64,000 nucleotides of DNA from Acanthornis magna. Its lineage: Eukaryota; Chordata; Aves; Passeriformes; Acanthizidae. The stretch lies in contig JAWUZG010000033.1 in NCBI GenBank assembly GCA_036785705.1, positions 558,001-622,000 on the forward strand, in the 5' to 3' direction. The number at the start of each line of letters is the position of its first letter. Positions within the stretch are counted from its first letter, which is position 1. The position numbers and the translations under genes were made by a program. The notes under the pieces were generated by a model. It saw only the letters and a list, made by a program, of their open reading frames with translations, made no database searches and was not told the DNA's origin. This document shows, one piece after another, positions 14,401 to 26,627 of this stretch.

Positions 14401-15109
14401 AGGGATACTCTTACTGTGTTGAACATAACATGGAATATTCCTTCCTGGATCCTAAGGACAGGCCAAATTCTTTCTCTCACACTCTTTAGCTCTACAAGGC
14501 CACAAGGATGTAAGTTTGACTGAAGTTAACTGCAGAGTCCAAGAGTTTGGTGAGAATTAACTAGGCTGGGAAAGAAACTAAAAATGTTTTGAATGTGGGC
14601 TATTATTCTGAAATAAGTAAACTGGCCTTGAGAAATTATAGTTGATCCTTTCATTTTCTGTCACCTTTTTTTTGATAGAGGATCAAAATAACAAGGTACT
14701 GTTAAGAATTATCTTGATCTGACTTCCTTTTATGATATAAAAAGAGGTTATCCAGGGCATCCAATAAAATGGTTAGATGTTGTTAGTTATGGTGAATTTG
14801 TGTGGAAAAATGACATTGAAAATCCATTTTTATTTTAGAGTACTCTTAATGGTTTGCTAAGTTCAGGCTAGAAATTGTAGCTTACAGTTACTAAAATCCA
14901 AATGGCAGGAAAAGCAATAACTGCAAAGTTAATTTATATTTGAAAACTGCTATTTTGAAAAGTGATTCCTCCTTTAAGTAACTTGATATGTTTGAAGATA
15001 AATTCCTTTGAACATTTTTATTATTTTAAATTATTTTAGAACATTGAAAAGAAGTGAGAGTTACTGTTATTACAGCTGGTCTTGTACATATGATACTCTG
15101 CAATCTTTT
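5449..15109. other. Long gene-free stretch
   Basis: About 9.7 kb of AT-rich, apparently unique DNA with no supported gene, RNA gene or clear mobile element. Reading frames of 60-114 codons occur on both strands, but none shows a recognisable domain or supporting signals on both sides. A small perfect hairpin at 10266-10287 is listed separately. Confidence 0.55.
10266..10287. repeat. Short perfect inverted repeat (9-bp stem, GTAA loop)
   Basis: CCTGGAAAG, a 4-nt spacer and CTTTCCAGG form a perfect snap-back. One stem of this size is expected by chance in a window this large, so it matters only as part of the series of hairpins discussed in the findings. Confidence 0.8.
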
Positions 15110-15420
15110 CACAGAATCAGGGTTGGAGGAGACCTTAAAGATCACCTAAACCCAGCACCAACATAATCACCCCTAACCATATCCCCATCTGCCACATCCA
15201 GGTGCCTCTTGAACATTTCCAGAGATAATGACTCCACCACCTCTCTGAGTAATTTATTCCAATGCCTAATCCTTCTGTCAGTGAAAAATATCTTCCTAAT
15301 ATCTAAGCTGAACCTCCCCTGATGCATCTTAAGGCCATTTCCTTTCATCAGGTCACTTGAGATGTGGCAGAACAGACCAACAGCCACCTCACTACAACCT
15401 CCTTTCAGGTAGCTGTGAAG
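15110..15420 (-). mobile_element. CR1 LINE 3'-end fragment
   Basis: Read on the plus strand it starts ACAGAATCAGGGTTGGAGGA and runs through GACCTTAAAGATCAC and TTCCAATGCCTAATCC to CTTCCTAATATCTAAGC. These are the characteristic blocks of an avian CR1 3' untranslated region in reverse complement, so the element lies on the minus strand. It is 5'-truncated, as most CR1 copies are, and lacks the terminal 8-mer array. It encodes no protein. Confidence 0.9.
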
Positions 15421-16578
15421 AAAAGCTGAAGAAATTAAAGAAGCCAGAAATGTAAAATAAATTACTATTAAAGTAAATTTAACATTATTATTATTATAAA
15501 CTCAGGCATGTATTTAATGCAAATCTTTAAATGGTATGGTTTAAAGGGTATTATACTGTACAGTATCATCTGCTGTGTCTGCAAAGCATCCAGTGATTTA
15601 ATCTGCCCCCACAATTTACAATGTTAAGATCTTTAATTTCACAGTTATGATTCTATTTTGGTTTCAGGAGTACTTAAAATGTGTAAAAAAAAAAGTTAAA
15701 ATATTTATTTGCATGGTTTTCAGACTTCCCACAAATTTCTTTGTCACAAGAAAGGCAAGTTACAATGGACAACAGCAAACAAAAAGTCAGGGCTGTATGT
15801 GCCATGCTGCAAAAAAAATCATTTACTTGAGTAGTTGAAAGAAGCATATGGCTACTTATAAACATTGCAGCTTATTTGCAATGGAATGCATGCCATGCAA
15901 GTGTCCTCATCGTGACTGGCAAAAAAAAAAAGATTTTGGTGAGGAGGGACAGTTTGCTCAGCCTAGGGTGTTGAGACCAGATACAATATAAGAGAAATAA
16001 TCATCCAGTTATAAATTAAATTGCTTTTGTTGCCCTCCCTAACACTGGCACTTCACCACTATAAGTCACAGTCGTTTATAAATGATAATCTCTGTCCTGT
16101 ACTGATGCCTGGATGGAGTCTGTGATCAGACACACAGCCCATCACCCTTCTGCAGCAGCATTTAGTCCTCTTGGCAAACCTGGTTAGCTTTTTTATTGAT
16201 TACTGAAATAGCAGTTATCAATGCTTGAGAGAAATTCACTGAGGGGCTGAACTCCTGAGCTCCTTTGCATTACTGCCATAGTGTCTCACTCAGGATTGGG
16301 TGGTACAGCTGCACAAGGGACAGCCTATTAGCATCCTGTACACAAGTTCTGAACATAAAAGCAACAAATTCCTCTTCATTAATTGTAGAAGAGTTGCATT
16401 GAGAAAAACATAAAAGAGGTAGGAAACTAATGGACTAATTTATCCTCAGTGACCAGTCAGATCTGGTAGGTGGGGATCTGAGTTTAAAGTAGATCTACTT
16501 CCTGTTTTCATTATTTCTTTGACCATAACCCTTCTGTCAGAGAAACTAACTTGCTTAAAGTGCTTGATAAGAGCTCAC

Positions 16579-16609
<31 letters not shown>

Positions 16610-18558
16610 TCTAAAAATTTTAAAAAAGAAAAAAAAGAAAAATAATTCAGCAAAGTTATTAAAGAAACATACCTGAAAATGTAGGAGTATTATGAGACTT
16701 TAGTGGGCTGGTGTTACTTCTGTCCAAGAAAAGGTAGAAAATTAAGAATTCTTTCACAATTCACTAGTGAAGGTGGAACAGGTGAATTCTGATTCTGCAC
16801 AAACATATGCCCTGTTTGAATCTACACTGCTTGAAAAATCTAATTGACATGCTTAATTTTTCAATTTGACTGAAAAAGGCCTGGTTTTTAAATGCATTTG
16901 TAGTATTAAGTGTTGAAAATGCAGACATAGAATTACATGCATAGGCAGGGCTAAATTCTTATTAAATTCAGATATTTGAAATACACAAGATGAAAGATTA
17001 ATAAAATGGGGAAATATCCTGTCTTGACAGAGAAATTGAGAGCAGGTATAAAAACAGATACAAGAAACTTCTCAAGCACAAATGAAGGCTCTTAACTTCA
17101 ACACAAAAGAAGTTCAATATAAATGTTTCCACTGATCCCTAATTGCTCCCGGCTCTGTCCTAATGAGCTCATTGATACTGTTTGCTCAGGAGATCTCCCT
17201 TGCATTCTCTTGGGCTAAAATATCAGTCCAAGGACAGGGTATGTTGTGGTAGAGATCTGCATGCGCGGGCCTTGTATGAGAGGCTGTGAACTCAACTGGT
17301 CACAGAAGTTAAGAGAATCATAGAATTTAGAGAGTGAAGTTGCTAGAGGGTGGTGTTTCCATCCCCTCCCCCTCTATCTCCCTCTCCCCCATCCCCCCCA
17401 ATTTATTTGCTTGCCTTGGATAGAAAAGGCTCTGCTGCAGCAGATAAATGACACATTTGGGAAAACAGACAAGTAAAAAAGTGCATATTCTATTCAAGAA
17501 AACATTTGAAGTCTTTAAAGTCTCCAGCACCTTTCAGCCTACCAACATGTTTTCTATCTGATAATAACTTGTTCCAAGTTGAATTACCATGGTTGGCTGC
17601 ATCCTATCACACCTTTGAATTAGAAAAGTGGACCTTAGAAGTATTTGTGCAGCATTCTTGATTATTCACAAGCTAGCTCTTGATTGAAGTAGGCTTCAGC
17701 AAAACACCCAGTTCACACCTGAGTGTAGCAAAAGCTTTGAACCATGCCTCAGGAAACTGACCTTCACAGATTATTATGACCTTCAAACTGTTGCTACATC
17801 ACTGAAGTGAGTTTTTTGCAGAATGCGATGATAAACCTGTGGATTACTGGGTGATACTATGTCAACACCTTTGAAAAGCACTTATCACAGAGTCATACCT
17901 GAAGAAATTATTTAAAAAACTAATTCAGAGCAACAACAGCAAAAAAATTTCTTCATTGTGTATCAGTTTTCGCTGCCAGCATACATGCTTCTATATATAG
18001 GAATATTAATAAAACAATAAAAAGGAGTCATGCTTTATATTTATGGAGAGTTACAGGAAAGTGTTTGCAAAAATAAACTTTATTACTACTATCTGCATAT
18101 TATTACTGTTACTGTTGTTATTGGTAGCAGTATCAACGAAGTAGTCCTTAAAGACAAGATTTAGGAAAAAAACACTGTTCTATTGGGAAATGTACAGCTA
18201 TAGAATAGAAAAAAAAATTATCAGTCCTTCCTTCTTAATAAAGTACCTAATTAATGCTTAAGGATATTTCAGTAACTGTGGCATGACTTGTTGAAGAATC
18301 ATAGCCAATGTTTAAAATGGAGTTTCAGGAAAGTTTGTTGAAATTATTAGAATTGTCACAACAGGGAGAAGGAGACAATAGTCTTGGTGTATGGGCTATA
18401 GTTGCAGTAAAGTACCCAGAGCTCACTCAGATCTGAACAGATAGTTAAGCAAGTTTTAATCAATAAAGTATGTAAAATTTTTAATAAATACACATGAATT
18501 AGTGGTCAATTTTCTACTAAGTTTTTGTGAAAACCTAACTAAATGCATCTCAAATGTT
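15421..18558. other. Gene-free stretch with possible conserved non-coding pieces
   Basis: No gene or clear repeat apart from the homopolymer at 16586. The interval around 16050-16330 is less simple in composition than its surroundings and has short homeobox-like and Oct-like words. That is suggestive at most. Confidence 0.45.
16586..16609 (+). repeat. Poly(A) tract, 24 bp, grading into A-rich DNA
   Basis: An uninterrupted run of 24 A, followed by A-rich sequence to about 16643. I see no gene-like sequence just upstream, so a processed pseudogene is not supported. It may be a simple repeat or a very old retroposition tail. Confidence 0.85.
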
Positions 18559-18960
18559 ACATGCATACAAATAATGACACCAGCTCATGGGTGTCTGGTG
18601 TCAGGTCAGGGAGTTCTCAGCTTTGAGAGGTAGTCCTGAGAGGTGTCCCTGCCTGAGTGAAGATCACCAGGGCACAGCCAGGTGCTGCAGAGGGACAGCT
18701 CAATGGACCGTGATGGCTGCAAATATTTATAGTCTAAAGTGACAGTCAGCAGCTGTAGTGAGATTTTCTGCTGTGTTCATGCAGTTCTGGCCAGTAATCA
18801 GCACAGCCTCCAGCCAAAGCAGCCTTTGGGGAGTCGGTGCTGAGTTCTCACTGACATCCACCCACGATGGGATTAAGTTAGGTTAGTCCTACCTGCTGAG
18901 CATCAGTTTGCGCCAAAGTCCAGTTTGTTCAAACAGGAGGAACACATCCATCACAGCTGA
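18559..18960 (-). mobile_element. Possible old LTR-like element
   Basis: On the minus strand this moderately GC-richer block contains a TATA-like ACTATAAATATTTGCAG (about 18722-18738) preceded by about 220 bp of U3-like sequence. It is less AT-rich than its flanks. I found no second copy in the window, no polyA signal in the expected place on the minus strand and no clear terminal duplication. It may instead be unique regulatory DNA. Confidence 0.25.
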
Positions 18961-21900
18961 GTTTTGCCAATTTTCATCATTCAGGATGTTCTGTCTTTAC
19001 ACCTGCAGAAGTGTTTAAACATGAAAATTCTAAGCATCAGAATTATACAAGTGAAGTTGAAGCTGTTATATTTGAAATCACTAAGGTACAAGGACATTCT
19101 CATTAAAAAGACTCTGTACACTTATTCTTCATTTTTAAAGACCCCTACCTATTCAGCTAAAGATATATTCAAAAAGAGAAAGAACAAAACAAGATAATTA
19201 AATTATTTGGTGATTACTTGTATTGTTTAGCATCAATGAGCTAAAACCCACATTCCTTCTCTCAGTATTAAAGCAAAAAACCCCCTTTATTAAAATAATT
19301 ATTTCTTAAAAATTTTCTGGCACTTAAATCACTGGTAGAAAAAGAATTCACTTTTTAAAAAATTGGTTTTATATATTCTGATGGAAATTTCTTAACAAGC
19401 TGTGAATTTTTAAAATATAATCATATTTATTCTTTGCAAATTCTGAACCAAATGTACTGATAATAATTGAAGGAGAAATTTATATTATGTCATAACCTAT
19501 ACTCATGCCTCCGGGTTTACATAGGAACTGGCATATTTTATAATCTCATTTCTTGACAATAACTGGAGTGAAAACAAGGGCTACAGTGACTCATGGGTCA
19601 TCCTTAAGAAGTCTGGTAGCATTGAATGCAGAGAGAGATCGCTGAAGTCATTGACAATTTGAGAAATATCTTCAGCTGCACGGTGAAAAAGGCCAGAACT
19701 CCTCACTGATTCTGAAAGAACATATAGATCTCTATACGTTAAAGTATAAGACCCAGTTCTTTCCTCTGTTTAACTATAGATGTGTGATCTATAGTTATAC
19801 TGAGGAAATATAATCCTATTTTTAGAAATATGTTTTAGGATATGAAATAGTTGTATCATCTCATAATGAATTTTTATTTCTGTTCACTAACCATTAAGAC
19901 AATTTATATATGAAATTGGCAAATGTGACTATACGTAAACTGAAAATGGTGATCATTCTCGTAATTTTTCAGAAATGCTTAGGTTTATTCACCAACTGTT
20001 CCCAATTTGAATAAAACATTATATTAAACAATCAGAATTAAAATACTATATTTTCTAAGTAATATCTGCAGTCTAAAATTTTTCTAAAGTGACCAGACCT
20101 TAAGGTGCCAAGGTTTTGTAAATCAAATTCTTAAACACTGCATATTTCAGTAACTGAATGCATTCTAAAGGCTCCTGGAATTACTCCACTATTTCTACTG
20201 ATTTGGCACTGCTCATTAGAAAATCCAATTTAATCAAGAGTATCTGGCTTTCAGTAATCAGAAAGTTAATGTTGCATTGATTGAAGAGTTAAGACATGAT
20301 GCTCTGTTTCTTTTTTACAGTTTTAATTTCTTTCTTGGGTTTACTTTCTACATATTATAGGTGATTTACCAGTATTTACACTGAATGATGTCAATGTATT
20401 TCTTTTTAGTATGCTAGATAAATTCTGAAATTATTTATCTTGTGGCTTTTTCTGATTTGTACAATATTCTTCTATTTTTTCAGCTTCCCTTACATTATTC
20501 TTTTTCTTGGCTTGCTTAGGATATTCTTATTCCACTAAGTAATATAAATTGCACTATTTTTAAACCCACCTCTTTTGATCTTCTTCAGAGGCTATTCCTT
20601 CTCTACCTTGTGACACGTTAAGAGAAAGATTTTCTATATATTTTCTTAGTGCAATCAATCCACATTCTAAAAAAACACCTATTGTATGTTTATAATTGCC
20701 ATTTACTTGTAGGTATGTAAAGTTTTTTAATCTACTACTAATGTAGTATGCTAAAAGTAGATAGTGTCCTAAATGTAATTTTGTCTTTTTAACATCTGTT
20801 TCCTTAATTTGTCCTGTTGAATAATTTACTAAGAGCTTAATCAGCGGTTTGACTGAAAAGTGTAAAGTCTTTTTCACACTGATAAGTTGGATGCCCAGTT
20901 CTTCTTGGTCTGGAATTAAAAGTAGTTTTTTTCATATAACATGCACTGCAGAATATTGCTACTTCATACATTTGTGAATTTTGAAATAAAATAGGTAACG
21001 TTTTATACATTTTTATGTTGTTTTTAGATAAGAAAATAACTGTGACATAAAACCTAAAGATAGAGCTACAACACTTAAATGCCTCTGGTATCAGTCATAT
21101 TTTTCATGTGAATTTACAGATTTCATTGCAAGGCAAAAAAACCAGTACAACAGACACCCAAATCATGTTTCTACTCTTGTTAAATCAATAAACGGCTATA
21201 CATCCTCTGTTCTATCCTTATAGCATCTTGTTTTCCATAGTTACTGAGATGTCATATTAATTTTGTTCTTTGACATTTGCTGAAAAACATATTAAAAAGA
21301 TTGTATTTTACTACTATTTATTTGGACCCAAATGTGCATAAATGTATTGGGAGACGATTAAGAATACATGACAGTATTTAAAGTAAATGAACACCTCTTA
21401 TTAGAGAATTATGTATAAGCACACAGAATTTTTAAATTATGCAGAATGGAAAAACAGAATTCATCATTCAGATAACCTCGAGTTCTTTTAATTACTTTAA
21501 TACCTATTTTTCAAACCTGTATAAACCACAGTCTTTTTAAATTTACATATCTACTCCACTCTCTCTGTATTGGAAGTATATAAATACGTAACTATATGTA
21601 TTAATTTCTGCTTCTCTTGTTGTGTTTCACAGAGATATTTTTTCATATTTATATTTACACCCATTCCAAACTCTTAAGTTGTACTGTTGCTTCTCCTGCC
21701 AAAATACAGGAAACATGAGTTTGCTCATTGACACTGGTGTTAAATCCATACTCTCATAATTCATTAGCCAAAGGTTATATTTATCCAAAAAGACTGAAAA
21801 TTGTTGCTTGAGCCACGCTATCTCTAATTGTCTATACCAGCATTTCACACAGTTCTCCTTTTCTCAGTGGCATCAAATCAGTGCAAACAGGAACAGCGCT

Positions 21901-24900
21901 CTCTTTGCTTCTTAAACTCTCATGGTTTTCAGCTCATCAGCTTGTGCCCTGATGGGTCAAAAATTGAAGAGACAAAGAAGTAATCCAAGAGGATAAGAAG
22001 CACCAATGTGTTCTAATAGCTTGTGCAAGCTATCAATTTTGTAGCTTCTATGATTCATTATTCTTTTTCAAATACTGTCAATTTATCTATCCTGAGACTT
22101 TTTACAACCTCTTCATTCCCCTCCTCTCTCAAATGTAACCACAGGTACACCAAGAGGGGTTCTGCTCTCTGCCTTTTAAAGCTTAGGGTGTGAAGTTTAA
22201 ATTGAACAAGTATTATCTGTCTCTCCAAGTGGACTAAGTCAGGTTCTACTGACTGTGATGTCAAGAATTAATCAGTCTTTATATTTGATGCTTCACAAGC
22301 TATATAGAGAGAACCATCTGAACTTCCACTACACACAACTTTCCAGTTCAGAACCATAAGTTATCATATAATTTTAATAATTTGAGACTTTAAGGAATCC
22401 TGAATTGAGTGTATCACATTACTTTTGAGGAACAATCATACAGTCTGGAATACACATTCTTACTATTTATTTAGCCTAATACTTAAACAACTTATCAGTG
22501 GTTCAGAGATCCAGCAATCAAACTGATGTCCATTTATTTGCTCCCAGAGTATGCAAGCAGATAATGTAATCATCTTAACCAACCATCTTCAATTTATGCT
22601 TACTGTCTTAGCTGAGTCCTTCCTAAATCTTTCCACAGTGGTTTCACCCTTGTAGTTATGTCCTAAGATTTTCTGTTTTGTAAGGGACAGTATCCTCACA
22701 CTTCTGGTAGGGATTTCTGTATTGTGTATGAGTGTCACAGTTTTAGCGTATCACCCTAACAGCTCAGACTCAAATGAGGCACATTATGTTGTTTACTTCT
22801 CAAGAAAACTATACACAAGTAAACTTGTCTGTATTAAATAAGTACTTGAACACTTTGAGCAATTTGTCTTTATTATATGAATGTCAAGACCAAAAATAAA
22901 TTGTATTCCAAATCATCCTTCTCTCCAAATGTTCCATATTATCATTTGGTTCCCCTGATATCTGCTGTCCCAGCAGCCTTTGGCATGCAAAAGACAGGAT
23001 CACTGGGAGTGCGGAAACACGAGAAGAGAAAGGACTGTTCATAGCACCAGAGGCAGTGCCCTGATGTTAACACCATGCTCTAGCACAATGCACAATTTTT
23101 GATTTGGAAACCAGTCCCCGGGTAAGTGGAAAACGTATATCCAACTGGCACATGGGAAACATCTAGAGGGACAAGAGCTAAGTCCATCAGTTGGCAGCAA
23201 GAGCGGCACAAGCTTCCTGAGGTACTAGAATCCTTTTTGAATAGGAAGCATGAGAGGAGACAGCAAATGAGGGAACCTTTTGGCCTGGTACACACTAGAC
23301 ATGAAAAGTAAACCGTGATGCAAACACACCACTGGCTTTGAGAACTAGCTCAAGGGAGCTCAATACTCCTGCTAGTGCAGCTGCTTGAGAAGCAGCAATA
23401 GCTTCTGGTCTGCCAAATCACCTGTCTAAATGCTATGGATAAATGAAGTTGTCAGGCCGTATTCCCCTTTCAGCATAACTAGCCTTTCTCTGGGCAATGT
23501 AAGGACATCTCTGCAACAAGACAGGTTTAACCCTGTTAAAAATTAAGCAGAGAGATAATTTAAAAAAAAAAAAAACCCATAAGCTGTACACTTGTATACT
23601 TACAGATTTATTTCTAACAGCTTCAGACACAAATGGTTGTAAAATTGTGCCTATCAAGGAGCAGGTAAAAAAAAGGCACTAACTTTTTTTATCTTACATT
23701 TTGACTAGTAAGAGCAGCTGCCCACCAATGAAAATACTGTGTGCCAGGCTTATCTGCTTGTACTTCAAAGAGAGTAATATTTCAGTGGTTAAGATTTAAG
23801 ACTCTCATCATTCCTTTTCTTGTAATTATTCAAATGATGACATACATCCTGAATGTGGACGCAAGTCATGTTCCTTCTAGTGACAGGACATGCATTGCTC
23901 TGATTTTGTGGTCTCCTCAGCACCTCCCACTGCTATATGCAATATATGACACCCCCTCATACATATAACAAGCTTCAATGATCAATGGTATAAAGAACCC
24001 TTTGGTACAATCTAAAATTCTTCTCTTGTTTAAGGACAGAGCTAATCTCTTTTTCTCTTTAGGAAAGTAAGACTAACTGTAGTTATCTGTTTCTGCAAGC
24101 TTTTTCTCTCTAAAGCTTGTTACTGTACTAATATTTGCAAGTGTAACTGCTACGTGGAGCATTATTTTTAACCACTGTGGTTTTTTAACCATAAATTCTT
24201 GTGTTTTACTGATATATTTGTTATCCTCCTCACAACGAGTAAGCGAGATTTCAGATCTCCCATCTTTTACTGGATGAACAGGTCATTTAAGTGCACTGTA
24301 TGACCTCAGGTTACAGAAGGTTCAGGTTCTATTTCGTATGGTTTTATTTTCTGTGGACAGTCTAGGCAGATGACAACATTGCAAACACGTATGTGACAGG
24401 AATGTTTATCAATATGGGGAAGAAGAAGTTTTTGCTTTAGTATGTGACCTGCCTGTAGTCAGGTGCTGGTTTTCACACCTTTAGGATCTTACCAAAAAAT
24501 CAGAAAGGCTTTTCTTGTAGTCAGAAAGTCAAACGGTTAATGCTTGTCTAGGATCACTCCTGTGTTACAGACCTGCAATTAAGCGTGAGACTCCCCAGCT
24601 GACTAACTTGACTGCTTTGGAATTAGGATCCTGCAATGGTCTGAGACAAATAGATTTTGTACCACATTAGGCAAAACCAGTGTCAGACTTGGACAGCTCT
24701 GTGGTGCAAGCAGAATGGGTGCATCAGTCAAAGATTGCTAGAGAAGACCTTTCATTGAGACATGAAGAGCAGAAAGAAACCCCTTGGTACCTAAACTCCT
24801 CAGAGAAGAGTCAAGGTGCATCTCAAGCTAATCCTAGCCCCAGACTTAGTCAATGCTTTATGCCGGAATGATTACACAGCTGTAATACAACCCTCGTACT

Positions 24901-24929
24901 CATTTGTCCAACAGGATTAAGGACGAAAA
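18961..24929. other. Long AT-rich gene-free stretch
   Basis: About 6 kb of very AT-rich DNA without a supportable gene or mobile element. An open stretch at 24671-24871 on the plus strand ends in TGA and looks slightly protein-like. It matches no family I know, and its upstream acceptor is only moderate. Confidence 0.5.
19771..19797. repeat. Perfect inverted repeat (11-bp stem, 5-nt loop)
   Basis: TAACTATAGAT, spacer GTGTG, then ATCTATAGTTA. The arms are exact reverse complements. No flanking terminator or RNA gene context is seen. Confidence 0.9.
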
Positions 24930-24972
24930 ATTATAAATATATATAGGTATATACATATATATATATATATAA
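24930..24972. repeat. (TA)n-rich microsatellite
   Basis: Imperfect AT dinucleotide repeat, with a longer uninterrupted ATATATATAT run in its second half. Confidence 0.85.
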
Positions 24973-25066
24973 TTTATTTAAAACTCTTACAATAATGGCA
25001 GTGATTGGACCAAAAAAATCTTTAATCAGAATTACTTACCAATCAGTATAGGTAAGTATATAGGTG

Positions 25067-25092
25067 AGTGCACTATACTACTATAGTGCACT
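25067..25092. repeat. Perfect inverted repeat (11-bp stem, 4-nt loop)
   Basis: AGTGCACTATA, spacer CTAC, then TATAGTGCACT. It is followed at once by two direct copies of TGAAGCACTGT. Nested inverted and direct copies of short words around GCACT suggest local templated copying. Confidence 0.9.
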
Positions 25093-25149
25093 ATTTTTGA
25101 AGCACTGTTGAAGCACTGTTAAAGTACTAAGGCTAGCAAAACCAATTCC

Positions 25150-25260
25150 TGAATAGAGATTGATGTTACTCACACATACCAACTACCATGGGCAAATCTT
25201 TCACTTAGCCTCTAGGAGGTGCGCCTGCACTCAAGGGAAGGATTTTCGCACACCTTAGGG
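25150..25260 (+). repeat. Interspersed repeat fragment shared with 32716-32830
   Basis: Both places read GA(T/C)TGATGTTACTC, then an ACCAT(G/A)GGCAAATCT block, a CCT(A/G)GAG block and CACTCAA(G/A)G, in the same order and orientation. Two such matches in 64 kb imply a mobile repeat, perhaps the outer part of an ERV LTR. I cannot name the family. Confidence 0.55.
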
Positions 25261-25526
25261 AGGTATGTTAGAAGTTTTCACTGTGAAAAAGTGGAACTGG
25301 GGTTTTACAGCATTAATTTATTGACTGTCAGTCATATATATTTTCAGACTACATGTTACCAGGCTTACTCAGCAATTTTTTTTTTTTCTGAGAAAGATAT
25401 AATCAGCTCTTTGGTTTCTTCTGCTCAACAGTTCTGATTCTCCATATCAGGGCCCTGCATGTCCTTGCAGTGGGTCTGATAGCTGGTAAGAGACATCAAT
25501 ATGATTTTTTTTATGCTTCAACATAT

Positions 25527-26345
25527 GTTATACACGAGGTGAAAAATTATTTTAGGGGTGGTACACATACTGGGAGTTCTGTCCCTGGGGAGGCTTCATC
25601 TGGAAGCCAATCAGGGCAGAGAAAGCTTCCACTATTAGTCTGCAAGCGATCCCCCCAAACTCTTGCTGGTGGGGCAGCCCAAGATGATCGAGAAAAAATG
25701 ACAGGGGAAATAATGCTATAGGAGGAGCCCTAGCACATAAAAGCAGTGAACTGTGACCCAACCATGGCCATTTTCTTTGGGTTTCTTGGAGGGAGCAGGG
25801 GCTCACCTGGAGGATCAGCTTGGGCCTCCCCCCACCTCACTTTTTTTTTTTTCTTCTGTGGTCCTGCTTCTTCCCGGGCTGTGTTCCCTGTCCGCCCCTG
25901 CCCTGCACTGCTTTGCCGTTTCCCCGAGGCAGCTCCGTGGCCGCCACAGCCTCGTGCTCTGCTGTTTCCCCGGCGGAGCAGCCGCCGCTGCCGCTGCCAA
26001 GAGCCGCGCCCCGAGCCTGCCAGCCGCAGCTGCTCCCCGAGTGTGCCCGTGGCCACGGCAGGCTGTTCTTCGCCCGCGGCAGGGACACGCAGCTGCTGCT
26101 GCTGCTTGGAAATTGTGCCCAGCCGCTCACAAGAGCCACACGAACTCATCTCAGCTTGCAGCACACACACTCCATTCGCTGAGCTTTCGCTGACAGGGCA
26201 CACAGGGTCCAGCGGTAACGATCTGTGGTATTCTCTTTCTCTCTTGGTCTCTCTTTTTCCCTCTTTATTCCTTTCTCTGTCCTCTTTGGTAGGAACACTT
26301 ACCCTTCTTTATCAATAAACAGTTCTCAGACATAATATTGCCATG
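25527..26345 (+). mobile_element. GC/CpG-rich ERV LTR-like element
   Basis: A TATA-like CACATAAAAGC (about 25735) is followed by a strongly GC-rich, CpG-containing block (about 25870-26120), then a CT-rich run, and AATAAA in the word TTATCAATAAAC near 26313 with AATATTG shortly after. The CT-rich run, TTATCAATAAAC and AATATTG recur in the same order in the minus-strand LTR at 27854-28190, which has a primer binding site. That supports an LTR origin. The distance from TATA to AATAAA (about 580 bp) is long for an R region. Part may therefore be another element, or a CpG-rich promoter. Several frames are open across the GC-rich block only because stop codons are rare there. Confidence 0.45.
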
Positions 26346-26627
26346 TTTGCACTTTATTTTTTGTCCAAGAAATCTATTAAACAGAATCCTTCCCAACTCC
26401 CCCTTTTTACAGCAGGACAGGACAGTTGGTCAAGGAGGCCTCAGCATTCTTCAACACTAAAACCACCAGATCATCTTGGCTCAATCTTCTCACTGACAAG
26501 CAGACCCTACTTGCTCAATGCATCACTGAACAGCAGGCCCTCCTTGCTCAGTTCATCACTGATAGCATATAAATATATGATTTAATTTCAAGCTGCAATA
26601 TCCAGGCTTAGGCAGAGCATCCTGCCA
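26346..26627. other. Unclassified spacer between ERV elements
   Basis: About 280 bp with no gene. It contains two imperfect copies of a roughly 55-bp word (CTGACAAGCAGACCCT... and CTGAACAGCAGGCCCT..., both followed by CTTGCTCA and a CATCACTGA-like block), which is a small local duplication. Confidence 0.5.

Noticed and set aside
16586..16609. Poly(A) tail of a processed pseudogene
   Set aside because: No gene-like sequence or target-site duplication was found upstream.
17313..17330. AGAATCATAGAATTTAGAG as a CR1 terminus
   Set aside because: Only one terminal-like word, with no further CR1 similarity.
24671..24871. Possible plus-strand terminal exon of about 66 codons
   Set aside because: The upstream acceptor is only moderate, and no family or partner exon is seen.
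25746..26318. 190-codon open frame on the plus strand
   Set aside because: It lies in the GC-rich part of an LTR-like element, with overlapping open frames on both strands. It starts near the TATA-like box, runs to the polyA signal and resembles no protein.
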